From: Chinchilla lanigera
Lineage: Eukaryota > Chordata > Mammalia > Rodentia > Chinchillidae
Length of the DNA: 64,000 nucleotides
NCBI RefSeq assembly: GCF_000276665.1
Contig: NW_004955423.1
Location: 7,304,239-7,368,238, forward strand
Direction: 5' to 3'
Shown here: positions 44,539 to 54,833 of the stretch, in pieces
Layout of the letters: the number at the start of each line of letters is the position of its first letter
Numbering within the stretch: position 1 is the first letter of the stretch
The notes under the pieces: model-generated
The model's database searches: none
What the model was told of the DNA's origin: nothing
Seen by the model: the letters and a program-made list of their open reading frames with translations, nothing else
Position numbers and translations under genes: made by a program

Positions 44539-44706
44539 AAAAGACTGGTTGTCCAGTTAGAGTCCATGGTGAGCCGTAGTTGGTCCGGCTTTCGGAGCAT
44601 TGGCTAAGTCTTCCTAAAAGACATGGAGAAGAGAAATGGGGATTGGACACAACTGTTTGCCAGCCCTGGGCTGGATAATAGGAATATAAAAATAAATAAA
44701 TCGTTC

Positions 44707-44992
44707 TTAGCTGGCTGTATAACATACACTTATAATCCCAGCACTCTGTGAGGCTGAGGCAGAAGGATCACAAATTGCCCGTCCTGGACAACTTAGTGAG
44801 TTGGCAAGACTCTGCCTAAAAAAAACAAAAAAATGGGCCATGGATGTAGCTCAGCAGCACAGCACCTGCCTGGCAAGTATAAGGTCATGAGTTCGATTCC
44901 TGGTACTGAGGAAAAAAAACAAACAAAAAAAAACTGAAAAGGGGATGTAGCTCAGTGTAAGGCTCTGGGTTCAAGCCCTATTACTGCAAGAT
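44707..44992 (+). mobile_element. B1-dID fused SINE split by a younger ID
   Basis: The B1 half is 44707-44820 (TTATAATCCCAGCACTCTGTG, GAGGCTGAGGCAGAAGGATC). The dID half is 44940-44992 (GGGGATGTAGCTCAGTGTAA, GGGTTCAAGCCCTATTACTG). A complete ID (44834-44937) sits in the A-rich linker between them. Confidence 0.78.
44834..44937 (+). mobile_element. ID SINE nested in B1-dID linker
   Basis: GGGCCATGGATGTAGCTCAG, CACCTGCCTGGCAAGTATAA, GAGTTCGATTCCTGGTACTG and an A-rich tail. It is inserted in the A-rich linker of the host SINE, a preferred target for L1 endonuclease. Confidence 0.9.
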
Positions 44993-45145
44993 AAATACAC
45001 AGTTCTTGCCCTAAAGGAGCTCTCCATTTAGTGGATTTTTATTTAGATTAATTATAAGAAGTTAAAAATACAGGATTAAGGAATAGCTAACTGGATTTCT
45101 ATTTCTAGTGTAGTGCTAATCAATCTTAAAAAAAAAGTCATGGTA

Positions 45146-45330
45146 GCTGGGTGTGGTGATACACAGCTGTAATCTTTGGACTTGGGATACTGAGACACGA
45201 GGGTCACCATGAGTTAGAAGCCAACCTGGGCTACATAGTGAGTTCAAGACCAGCCTGCACTACATAATGAGACCCTGTCTAAACCAACCTACCAATCCCC
45301 CCAAAACAAAACAAAACAAAATACAAAAAA
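45146..45330 (+). mobile_element. B1 SINE
   Basis: Forward B1: GCTGGGTGTGGTGATACACA, duplicated GGGCTACATAGTGAGTTCAAG / GCACTACATAATGAGACCC, with an ACAAAACAAA tail. Confidence 0.93.
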
Positions 45331-46184
45331 CTTAGTGATACAGTGATATAAAGGGAATGACAATCAGACATTTTGGATGTCTGAATCACCAAACACATTA
45401 TGCTAGACTAGAGTCAATTATGTCCAAATTGAACATTAACTTCAAAATAATTAGGTAAGTATACTGTTAAAGAACTCCTGACTTAGTTTATATCTTTTAA
45501 AAAGTAATCTTGTTTTAGTCAACCCAGAAAAGAGTAAGGGGCACAGTATGTTTGCTACAGACAAGAATGCAGCTCCAAAATGGAATAACAGAGCTAGTAT
45601 GTCTGGAACAGAGGAAATTACACCGCCACAGTTGCCTGTTCTGGTCTGGTGTTTACTGGAAAGAAATATGTATAGGTTTTCAGTTTTAAAAATATTAATT
45701 TCAAGAAAAATGTATAGTAATGACAAGCTTTCTTTTCCTCCAGAATTTAGTGTTCCATTTTTAGTAGATAGACTATTGAAAATACATGAAGAATTTGTTT
45801 AATCTCCTCGGTAGAAGAAACTTCAAATAATGATCAAGACTTAGGGCTGAGGAACCAGAATACTAAGGACTACAGATTAGTCTCTCTTTTCTTGGATCTT
45901 GTCATTACATTCCATAGATTCCTCTTAAATTGACTCCATAACACAATATCCTCTTTCTTCAGTTTTTTCTTCAGTTCCTGATCCTATCAGCTCCATAACT
46001 GTGGGCATTCTTTTGAATGTTGTTATCAGCCCCTTTCTCATTTCTCCTTAAGAGTCCATCTACTGTGCCTCACAACTACTTACTTCTTGGATAAACTAGA
46101 AATCTGAGGTTACGTCTTAGGTCTTTTCTTGAATTCCTGTGCTATGTAGGGAAAAGTGGCAGAGAATAAGAGAGTTAAAGTTTA
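45331..46184. other. Unassigned sequence
   Basis: No repeat family was assigned. Overlapping 91- and 84-codon frames at 45451-45802 on opposite strands show no domain. Confidence 0.35.
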
Positions 46185-46465
46185 TCTAGCAGTCCTTCGT
46201 ATGAGGGACAGTTGGCTAAAATTTTTTCCCAATTCATGGGTTTTCTTTTTACTGTATTGGTGATTTTGTTTGTTTGTTTGTTTTTCTTCCGGTACCAGGA
46301 ATCAAACTCATGACCTTGCGCTTGCCAGGCAGGCGCTTTTGCCGCTGAGCTAAATCCCCAGCCCCTGATTTTTTTTTTTTTTTTTTTGATATACAAAAAC
46401 TTTTCAATAAGATGAAATCCCAGTTGTTGATTCTTTGACGTATTTCCCATGTGTTTTGTTCATCT
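46185..46465 (-). mobile_element. L1 LINE fragment interrupted by ID
   Basis: CCCAATTCATGGGTTTTCTTT and TACTGTATTGGTGATTTT on the left resume as GATATACAAAAACTTTTCAA and ATCCCAGTTGTTGATTCTTTG on the right, the antisense of an ORF2 C-terminal-half region. An ID lies between, and a TGATTTT repeat on each side may be its TSD. Confidence 0.75.
46266..46365 (-). mobile_element. Young ID SINE in L1
   Basis: Reverse ID with a (GTTT)n tail complement, CTTCCGGTACCAGGAATC, CTTGCCAGGCAGGCGCTTTT and GAGCTAAATCCCCAGCCCC. Confidence 0.95.
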
Positions 46466-46634
46466 GAATAACCAATTTAAAGATAACAATATACAATACA
46501 ACAACCGTTGTTAATTTCCTGTCACCTTGTTTGAAATTCTGTATCATTTTTATTGTTTTGTTTATGCCTTTGTGTTTGTTAATTTGTTTTTGTTCTTTTC
46601 TCTTTAAAATTAACTTTTAAAAAATTTATTTAAC

Positions 46635-46810
46635 AGTATTTCACCTATGTTATTTTGTTTACTTCCCACAATAACCCTGTGTAGTTTAGGTGTTAGCATT
46701 TTTTAGGTGAGGCTCCTATAAAAGCTAGACTTTGACAGATTAATGGGTTGGTCACTTGCATCTTGGTCTTGTGACTCCCATTCCATGGCTCTTTCCACCA
46801 CAGCATAACT
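46635..46810 (+). mobile_element. MIR SINE, diverged
   Basis: TTGTTTACTTCCCACAATAAC, CCTGTGTAGTTTAGGTG, a degraded ATGAGGAAACTGAGG equivalent and ATGGCTCTTTCCACCACA near the end fit the MIR order. Confidence 0.65.
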
Positions 46811-46834
46811 GCCTCTTCAAACTTGTTTATTTAT

Positions 46835-47085
46835 TCACTTCACTCATTTACCAACACACAAACATTGCACGCCGAGCATTTTCCAGTACGCTAGCACAAG
46901 GACTAAAGAAATGAATAAGACACAGCCCCTTCTTTTAGAAGCTAATGGGCTAGTAGGGGAGATTGAAAAGACAGATGACTATACAAGGTGATAAAAGCTT
47001 TGATCTGCAATGGAGTGAATGGTTTGCTGACAGTGTGTGGGGAGGCACTCAGGAAGAAATATTTGGTGGCTTCTCAACGGAAGAG
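46835..47085 (-). mobile_element. L2 LINE 3' end
   Basis: Reverse L2: TATTCACTTCACTCATTTACC, GAAATGAATAAGACACAGCC, CTTTTAGAAGCTAATGGGCTA and TACAAGGTGATAAAAGC appear in the antisense order of the L2 terminus. Confidence 0.8.
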
Positions 47086-48459
47086 TAGAAATTTGACTTC
47101 CCCCTTATATTAGGGTTGTGGCATTCAGTTCACTTTTCATCTTTGTGTGGCTTGCTTTCCTCCCCACTACATTTGTGGACATGGAGGCCTTCACACTTTT
47201 GCAGGCAAGCTTCTAAGAAGACTGTGGCTAGAATGCAATAAAGAATAAAAAATTAATTGTTACATTAAAATTTCAGTACATCGAACAGATGCCTGATCAT
47301 TTCCCCATACTGGAATACATACCAGTGTAAAGCATTCCTCTGTGCTTTGTAAGGAATGAAGTGATGCTGCAGAGAGGTAACGTAGCTCATGCAAGTTGAC
47401 ACATTTGGTGTCGAGATCCTGAGTAGGGTCTGCTCCCCGGCTCTCCGTCCCCTGTGCTCACCTTTGTAGCTTCTCAATATGTCAATGTGCTGCTAAACAG
47501 CTAAAGACTAGCAAGAATATCCACACATTTCACCCCTGTGGGTGAGAGGGAGAGTCCACAAACATGTATTCAGTGTAGAGATGCTAATGGGTATTAGGGT
47601 CTCACAATTCTGGCAGTTTCTTACCACCTGGATTTAATGACTGCAATTAGTCATTCACTTCAGCCTGACTCTGGGAAAACCTGTTATGTGCTGCCCTGCC
47701 CTCCTAAAAAACCACTTTGCTGCCAAAGAGAAAAAGGCTGTGTTTTGGCCACTAAATTCATAGAGGGGAAGTAGTTCTTTCAAATAGGCTTAAATCTGAA
47801 CTTTCATAAAAGGCACCTTATCTCCCTGACTTTCTCATATGTCTTCATCTGTTCTATTGACTCTCTTTGATGGAATATACCAGCAGGCACTGCAAAGTGC
47901 TTTTTAATACTTCAGTAAACAGTTGAGAGAGAAACCTCATTACAGATAAAGTGAGAAGTGAAGTTGGACAGCCCATTTATCTTACTCAAGATGAAATACA
48001 GGCTATTGTTCAATTAGGGTAAAATGCAATCTCTCATGTTTCCTTCCTAATGTCTTGTTTGGGGGCAGAGGTATGCGGGCGGGGAAAGAGAGCGGCAGGA
48101 TGAGTAAACTTCTGAAATATTGCCCAGGAATGTGACAGCAGAATGAGATGGGTGGGGTGGGGGAGGGAACAGGCATCAGCAGCTGCTCCTATGGAAGTCT
48201 CTTTGCATTAACTTCTGCCAGCAGAAAGCAGGGCAGAGGTAGCTAAGGAGCCGGGGGAGAAAGCCCGCTCTAGTCCGTCCTCATCCTGGCCTGGGTTTTC
48301 CTTAGCACACCTCAGAGAGGAAAGGGGGTGAACAGGGGGTGCAGTTGGCCATGGATTATCCTCAGTGGGGCTTTAGAAAGAGCTGAGAAGACTTAATTTG
48401 ATCCAAACCTAAAAAGTATGAAGATTACAATCTGCTCTTGTCCTTTAGCCATTAATCAT
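47086..48459. other. Repeat-poor 1.4-kb block
   Basis: This is the longest stretch of the second half with no recognisable transposon. It includes a G-rich section (48055-48330) with GGGTGGGGTGGGGGAGGG near 48150. No open frame over 70 codons has a recognisable feature. It could be single-copy or conserved non-coding DNA. Confidence 0.45.
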
Positions 48460-48545
48460 AACAGAGTTATGTACATGTACCAGCTCTCCCCGATAAATGT
48501 AATCATTATGTACTATCAACAGGTAGAATGAAAAAATTTTACAAA
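48460..48545 (+). mobile_element. L1 3'-end fragment
   Basis: GTTATGTACATGTACCAGC, ATGTAATCATTATGTACTA and an A-rich end match the L1 3' terminus also seen at 8330 and 63820. About 85 bases remain. Confidence 0.6.
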
Positions 48546-49030
48546 TCCTAACAAAGATTTTGTTGACTTTGTGAGGATGGTGGGGAAGAGGTGAGCGTGG
48601 GGTACAGGGATTGAGAAAGAGTGTTAACAGAAAAGAAATAAAGCTGTCTGTTGCCCAAAGCTTGCACCTGATTCTATGTCAGTCAGCTGTGTGGGTTGAA
48701 AGAATGCTTTATTTATTTATTTTTCCCTTGGAAACATGTATTTATCCTTTAAAAAATTGAGAAAAATTCCAATTTTTTGCATCTAGGATGTTAATTTGGT
48801 AGAAAGTGAGATCTTTGCAAAGCGATAGATCTTTCCCACTTTGAATCAGATCAGATTTATCCTGAGATTTCTGATCTCTTTAAAATAAAAAGTAGCTACA
48901 TGCAGATTTCACATATAATCCTTTAGAACATTACCAGTATCCACTAGTATTTTAAAGATTTTACATACATTCTCTTTGGGAATCATTCCTCTCCTTTTCA
49001 TTTGGTAGTTAAAATATGACAAAAAAAAAA

Positions 49031-49201
49031 GGCAAAGGGTGCTTGGCACATGCCTTAATTCCAGCAGCTTTAAAGGCTGAGGTGGGAGGGCTGGAAGTCC
49101 AGATCCTATGTTGGTAACTTGGTGAGAACCTGTCTTAAAAAATAAAAAGGCCTGAGGACATAGCTCAGAGAAGGTGCTGTGTTCAATGGTCAGTATCAAA
49201 A
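49031..49201 (+). mobile_element. B1-dID fused SINE, old
   Basis: A B1 half (GGGTGCTTGGCACATGCC, TTAATTCCAGCAGCTTTAAAG), an A-rich linker at 49138 and a dID half (GGCCTGAGGACATAGCTCAG, GTGTTCAATGGTCAGTATC). Strongly diverged. Confidence 0.75.
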
Positions 49202-49863
49202 ATGTGAAAGAAATGTTATTAAGGCTTTGTAAAATTTAGAACATGGTGCAATAACATTGTCTTTTATTTCCTGATCATACTCTCTCCTGAAGAGTCATTG
49301 GAGACAGCCAGACACAGTATTTTTAAAAAATGTATTTAGATAGGAAGTAGGAAGAGTTCATTTACCTTTTTCTTCAGAACTTTCTAATTAGCCTTAGAGA
49401 ATCATGTACCATGGTGTTTTGATTTAGTTCTTCTGACTGGGTTATTAAAATAAGATTGTGAGAACTATTGGGGTTGTTAACAGTTTTGTCTGGTCTTTCA
49501 GGATATCACCTTAATTTTGGGACTGCATTGCTATGAAGAGCTGTGGAAAAGGTGATAGTACTGGAGTTCAGATGAAAAGAATAGAGCTAAGTAATTGAGA
49601 AAATGCCCCCTCTTAAAATGATATATCAACCTCCATAGAAGAGCTAGAGTACAAAACATCGCATAATAAAGGCATTAAAGACATGTGCTCAGTGCAAGAA
49701 GCAGTTAGTGTTGAAAAATTTCTGGGACTTGAGAGGGTTAAGGGAAATGTGTAAGTGAGATTGGGCACAAAACCAAATTACTGAAGCAAATGCAAAATAA
49801 GAGAAATTCTCACAGAATTGCAGAGAAGGAACCAAAAGAATCCAAGATAAGAACGAGTAGAAA
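49202..49863. other. Unassigned sequence
   Basis: AT-rich. No family was recognised. Confidence 0.4.
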
Positions 49864-50055
49864 CCAGGCGTGGTGGCGCATGCCTGGAATCCCAGCACTC
49901 AGGAGGCCGAGGCTGAGGTTGAAGATTGCCGTAAATTCAAGGCCAGTTTGAAATACATAGTGAGACCTTGTCTTAAAAAAAAAGGAGAAGAAGAAGAAGA
50001 AGAAGAAGAAGAAGAAGAAGAAGAAGAAGAAGAAGAAGAAGAAGAAGAAGAAGAG
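49864..50055 (+). mobile_element. B1 SINE with (GAA)n tail
   Basis: Forward B1 (CCAGGCGTGGTGGCGCATGC, AATACATAGTGAGACCTTG). It has one copy of the duplicated unit. The A-tail turns into an uninterrupted (GAA)n run. Confidence 0.94.
49985..50054 (+). repeat. (GAA)n microsatellite, about 23 units
   Basis: A pure GAA triplet run in the B1 tail with no interruption until GAGAGAGG. Confidence 0.97.
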
Positions 50056-50144
50056 AGAGGACAAAGCAAATGAAGCCAAACAATATTGAAGTGAACTTTC
50101 CAGTGCTGAATGAATAGTCTGATAATGGAAAAGGGTCACCGAGA

Positions 50145-50515
50145 AACTTTAAAATTTAATGAAGATAAAGTAACACCTAGACATATCCTGTTGACTCTTT
50201 AAAATTTCAAGGATAAAGAAAGCCTTCGGAAGTATCCAGACAGAGAAAACAGATTACCTATAAAAGGGCAAAAGTCAGGCTGACCTTAGTTTTTCTTTTG
50301 CGATTGTAAATGCCAGAAGACAATGGAACAATATTTACAGAGTTTTCAGGGAAAATAATTTTGAACCAAAAGTTACATACCCCGCCAAGTTATTATTTGT
50401 ATGAAGGCAACTGGAAGACATTCTCAAATAACATCGACCAAGAACCTTCCCTGAAAAATTTGCTGAATGACTTACTTCAGCCAACAGAGAATATGAATTA
50501 AAAATAACAAGAGTA
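50145..50515 (+). mobile_element. Old L1M/HAL1-type ORF1 fragment
   Basis: TTGACTCTTTAAAATTTCAAG, AACAGATTACCTATAAAAG, AATGCCAGAAGACAATGGAA and AAGTTACATACCCCGCCAAG parallel the C-terminal half of ORF1 in HAL1 and old L1M elements (the SARRQW-type and YPAKL-type stretches). Stops abound. Related AT-rich sequence may continue after the MaLR LTR and SINE to about 52240, but I could not confirm it. Confidence 0.6.
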
Positions 50516-50582
50516 GAGAGAGACAGCCACATGAAAGACCTGTTGGTGAGCATGAAGCTATGAAGAAGTGTTCCTGTCTTCA

Positions 50583-50901
50583 TCACTACTGCTGGGACAT
50601 AGTACCCACAACTTCAAGGGAGAAGTTTGTTTTCTTCTTCAGCTGGCTGGCTGGCTTCCAGGTAGAATGACCTGATGGAAAGTTTTGGCAGAGAAAACTG
50701 CTCACATCAAGGCATCCAGGAAGCAGAGAGTGAAGGCAGGGAGATGTACCCTTCCAGGTCACACCCCTGTGACACTCTCTTCTGACCTAACAGCAAACCA
50801 ACTTTCTTGTCCCAGAGATTGTATCAATTTCCAAAAGCCCTGTCCCTGCGTGTATAAGGCTATGGGGGGACATGTGTTATGGCTGTAAACCATAACACAT
50901 G
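50583..50901 (-). mobile_element. MaLR LTR with hairpin at its 5' end
   Basis: Reverse MaLR LTR (TACTGCTGGGACATAGTACC at its 3' side; ATGTACCCTTCCAGGTCAC, TTTCCAAAAGCCCTGTCCC inside). It resembles the LTR at 42388-42722. The last bases form a perfect hairpin at 50871-50901. Confidence 0.72.
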
Positions 50902-51181
50902 CAGCCTAAAATTGTTATACATAGAGATAATAAAATTAAATGCAAAACAGAGATTTGTAAACAAGCTGTAAAATGTTCAGTTGATGTAGTTTTTTTTTTT
51001 CCCCCTTCAATTTATGTAGTTTTTAAACTGCCAAAGAGCATGCCAAGTATTCACTGTAGTGGGCAAATAAATGCTGTTGTATTCTCACCACATACTATTA
51101 TAGATAAAGATGCCTCTTGTTAAGCAAATGTATGTAAAAATAAAAGTGCTTTTTCACTGCTGACAAGACAAGAAGAATAAA
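50902..51181. other. Unassigned AT-rich sequence
   Basis: No repeat was recognised. Confidence 0.4.
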
Positions 51182-51362
51182 CCAGGTGTGGTAGCACACG
51201 CCTGTAATCCCAGCACTTGGGAGGCTGAGGCAGGAGGATCATTAAGAGTTTGAAGCCAGCCTGGGCTACAAAGTGAGCTCAAGTCCACCCCGAACTGCAT
51301 AGCAAGACCCTGCCTCAAAGAGACAAAAAAAAAAAAAGAAGAAAAAGAAAGAAAAAGAGAAG
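51182..51362 (+). mobile_element. B1 SINE
   Basis: Forward B1: CCAGGTGTGGTAGCACACGC, duplicated GGGCTACAAAGTGAGCTCAAG / GAACTGCATAGCAAGACCC, with an A/G-rich tail. Confidence 0.95.
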
Positions 51363-51855
51363 AACAGTAAAGATATTCTAAATGGTTGTCTAAAAAAATT
51401 GAAAAATATTACACTTTTACTTCCCTTATGTTCAATTACAGAAGAAAAAACTAGCAAGTTTGCCCAGGATGTTAATACTAATAGTATAAGCAAAAAATTC
51501 GAAAGCACTGGTCGGAGAAGGGTGGATAAAACATTGTTGGATGTACTGAATTGGGAAAAAGGATGATTACTGAATTAGATGGTAGTTCACATAAGTCTAC
51601 TTGTCATTGGATTGTGGGCAAAAAATAGAATATATACATTCTGAGCTTTTGGAATAGAAAACAAGTGAAATACCAAGAAAAATTAGCAACAGAAAAATGG
51701 CAAGGAAGTATTAAAATTAGCATAAAAGAGATTGATAGAGCTGACATCATATTCACAAACTGGTTAAATTTTCAATTAATAAGACTTAAATTGAGAGAAA
51801 AATCAATCTCTGACCCAAGATACCTACATTTGTATAAAGCAACAGTGGAAAGCTA
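51363..51855. other. AT-rich sequence, possibly old L1/HAL1
   Basis: A-rich sense-strand composition resembles decayed L1 but no motif was decisive. Confidence 0.3.
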
Positions 51856-51932
51856 GGGCTCTGCAGCTTAGCGGCAGAGTGCTTGTCTAGTACATGCAGA
51901 ACCTTAGCTTCAGTGCTCAGCATTGTAAGACA
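51856..51932 (+). mobile_element. ID SINE, old
   Basis: AGGGCTCTGCAGCTTAGCGG, CAGAGTGCTTGTCTAGTACA and CTTCAGTGCTCAGCATTG keep the ID order with many changes. It is of the CCCAGCA-ending type. Confidence 0.75.
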
Positions 51933-52804
51933 AAGACAAAGGTTAAAGGGTTTAACGGTAACGGAAACTCTTATTAGGTGATAAAGGTTTTATATTTGAT
52001 ACTCAAATGACTATGTAGTAAATAACATGGCATTCATTGGTAAGATCAATATTTGGTATCTTGATGTGGATGGCAGTTTAACAGCTGTAAACAGGCAGAC
52101 ACATGTTTTAAAACACATATTTCTAATTTATGCATTTTATGTTCTTAAAGTACATTGAGTAAATGTGTTAATCAAAGGAAATACATATAGCAAAACACAA
52201 ACAAAAATGAAAAATAAGATTTAATTTTTTCAAAGCTTCCTCCCCTTCAAGGACAACCAATAGCTCCAGTTGGAAGGACAACAAACTTTCCTGTTAGCTA
52301 GCTGGCCACAAGGTGCTGGAAACCATAGCAATTATAACAACCTCAAAACCTAAGGTCATCTTTCTGCCCCAAAGATCTGGGACTGTGTCCCAAATTCTCT
52401 CCCCGAAACCCTCAAAAAAGAGAGAATATGCTTCACAAAGCACTTAGAATGTTCATGATATATGGATTTAGTTTATGGGATGGTAACTAGTCTCTTGTGA
52501 TCACAGATTTGTTTTAATTTATTAGGAATAGGCCATAAAATAACACACAGACCAAGTGGTAAATTCTTCAGGAAGTTGTTAGCTTCTTAATGAAAATTCA
52601 AGTTGGCCGCTTGTTGGGGTAGGTAGAACTGGGCTAGAATGGACAAGAATGAGAGGGTGGAGCCAATGGGCCAGCAACCAATCCTTCTTTTAGCCACTTG
52701 AAGGTTTTAGGCAATGTTACCATTATTTTCTAAGACCTTTGGTAGCCTGCACCACTGGGGAGGTGATCGAATTAGTAGCCATCTTAACTTCTATAATACA
52801 TACA
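51933..52804. other. Unassigned sequence
   Basis: No repeat or exon was recognised. The first 300 bases are AT-rich and the rest is mixed. Confidence 0.35.
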
Positions 52805-52895
52805 CTCGTAGGTCTCCCTATGGTCTGTGAACACTTTGAGGGCAGAAATCCTCTATTTTTCATTTGTTTAGTAGGCACATAATAAATGTAACCCC
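52805..52895 (+). mobile_element. L2 LINE 3'-end fragment
   Basis: CTGTGAACACTTTGAGGGCAG, TTTTTCATTTGTTTAGTAGG and CACATAATAAATG match the last part of L2. Confidence 0.7.
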
Positions 52896-53345
52896 ATTCA
52901 ATGGAACTAGTGGACCATTTGACATGTCATACTGTAACCAAAATGGAACTTTAGAAGTCAGAGTCTTAAAAAAAATTTTAGATATAAGTCATTTATCCAA
53001 ACTCCCTCCTGCTGAGCGCATAACCAACACCCCCTTTTCCTCAGCCCAGAAGAAGTGACAGACTATGCAGATATGAGTCCCAGGACGCCAGAGTCCAGTT
53101 TCCTTTTTACAAGAAAGAGGAGAATGAGGTGGTACGATACAGCAAGTGTGGAGATCTGTATTGTCTCTCTGTGCTTTACGATAAAAGACCCTTACCCACC
53201 TGTACATGGTGATTTGAGACAAATGGGGCCCTCTGTCTCCTCAGAGCTAGCTTTGAATAAATCCGCTTCCTTTTTTTTACTTTTTTATCAAAATAAATGG
53301 CCTCATTTGATTTGGTCAGCAGTGAGCAAACAAACCTAAACTTAC
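52896..53345 (+). mobile_element. LTR-like segment, unclassified
   Basis: Signs of an LTR are GCTTTACGATAAAAGACCC (TATA-like, 53172), CTGTCTCCTCAGAGCTAGC and TTTGAATAAATCCGCTTCC (polyadenylation signal with a C/T-rich tail). The 5' part, the ends and the TSD were not found, so the call is weak. Confidence 0.35.
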
Positions 53346-53385
53346 AAACCTAAGGGGCCAGAAACATTACTGCTATGGACTACAG

Positions 53386-53607
53386 CAGGGGTGGCGAGCC
53401 TACGACACGTGTGCTGCAGTGGGCCACAGAGCTCTCTCTGTAAGGGTGTGAGCCATGTCGTTCCATCAGCTAAACATTGGATAGCAAGTGTTTTCTGTAA
53501 GCCAAAACAATATTCAAGTGTAATTGCAGTGCTGGCTTTCTGTGACAAACAAGTGGGCTTGGGGTTGCAGTTTCGGCACTTGGTCTCTAAAAGGTTTGCC
53601 ATCTCTG
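53386..53607 (+). mobile_element. hAT-type MITE, 222 bp, perfect 8-bp TSD
   Basis: It starts CAGGGGTGGCGAGCCTA and ends AAAAGGTTTGCCATCTCTG. The reverse complement of the end is CAGAGATGGCAAACCTTTT, an imperfect terminal inverted repeat. GACTACAG stands on both sides (53378-53385 and 53608-53615). Length, TIR and 8-bp TSD fit a non-autonomous hAT element. It has no transposase frame. Its start and end are related to those of the 81-bp element at 20441-20521. Confidence 0.88.
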
Positions 53608-53615
53608 GACTACAG

Positions 53616-54238
53616 CAAATACTACATCTCCCACTTTTCCAGCAAGCCCAGTGGGAAACCCTCATAAGATAAAACAAGAATATTCTCTACTCTCTCATAA
53701 ATATCTTTGTATCTAAAAAGTGGTTGTCCCCAGGCTGGGTCTGAGTGTCCCGGAAGCTGAAATAAGGAACCTATCCCCACCCTTTTGTAGCAGGTCTGCT
53801 GACTCCTGTCACAGAGAAAAAAATTTCAAGGCTCATCAAAAAGAGGCAAAGAAGGGTTTAGTAGGCACTCAACGACAGAGCGTGGGTGCTCAGAGAAATC
53901 AGACACATTATAGTTTGGAGCTGCCGACATATACGCCTCGGTTGAAGGGGTAGAAAAGCCCAAAAAAACGCATTCAACACCAAATCCAGTTTCCGTGTTC
54001 ACCAGTCCATGCTTAAATTACCAAGGTGGCAATTTCTACCAAAAGGAAGATACCCAGGCCAGGAATGTCCTTTTCAGAGGGATAAAGAGCAAAAGCTAAA
54101 CTAAGTGTTCATAGTCTCTCCATTTAAGTTTGCAACTCCACTGAGGAAACAAAATGAAAATAAATTGCAATTAATGGGAAACACAAAATCAAGAAATTGA
54201 CAGTATCACTGGGGTGGAGACTTAAAACCCAGACATAG
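53616..54238. other. Unassigned sequence
   Basis: No repeat or exon was recognised. It includes a 77-codon frame at 53720 without features. Confidence 0.4.
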
Positions 54239-54390
54239 TCAGGTAGGGTGGCTCACGCCTGTAATCCCAGCATTTGGGAGGCTGAGGCAGGAGGACTGCC
54301 GTGAGTCTAAGGCCAGTCTTCGCTACATAATTGAGACCCTGTCTCAAAAATCTCCCAAAAAGAACAGAACAAACAAACAAAAACCGCAGA
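54239..54390 (+). mobile_element. B1 SINE, single-unit form
   Basis: Forward B1 (GTCAGGTAGGGTGGCTCACG, GAGGCTGAGGCAGGAGGAC, CGCTACATAATTGAGACCC, CTGTCTCAAAAA) with a mixed A-rich tail. Confidence 0.93.
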
Positions 54391-54671
54391 CATAGATCAG
54401 AAAGCTGGTAAACTCTAATGCTCCAACACTCAAATATGTATGCTGAGCTAGACTTTGGTGCTCTGTGGACCACCTTAGGGTAGCAGTCCTTCAACTCAAA
54501 TGGAATGCCCATGCCTTGAAGGGGAAAATGACTCTCGATGGAGCCCTTCAATTAATTTTAAAGGAATTCATTTCTAGGTCCTCAGTTCCAACTGTGCCCT
54601 TTCCTAAAATTGATCTGCCACATGTGTGGTTGGCTGAGGGTTGCCACCTCTATTTAAATCCCTTCCTTTAC

Positions 54672-54833
54672 TTTTGCTTTTTTTTTTGTCTTTTTGAGAC
54701 AGGGTCTCACTATGCAGTTCAGGTTGGCCTTCAGCTCACTTTGTAGCCCAGGGTGGCCTCGAACTTGCAACGATCCTCCTGCCTCAGCCTCTGGAGTGCT
54801 GGGATTACAGATGTGTGCCATCACGCCTGGCGA
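54672..54833 (-). mobile_element. B1 SINE
   Basis: Reverse B1: TTTTTGAGACAGGGTCTCAC, duplicated TCAGGTTGGCCTTCAGCTC / CCCAGGGTGGCCTCGAACTT, GCCTCAGCCTCTGGAGTG and the complement of the start, CATCACGCCTGGC. Confidence 0.95.

Noticed and set aside
49810..50139. Poly-F and poly-E open frames
   Set aside because: Direct translations of the (GAA)n tract in the two strand directions.
53391..53677. Open frames on both strands across the hAT element
   Set aside because: The element is only 222 bp and shows no transposase motifs. The frames also extend into flanking DNA.
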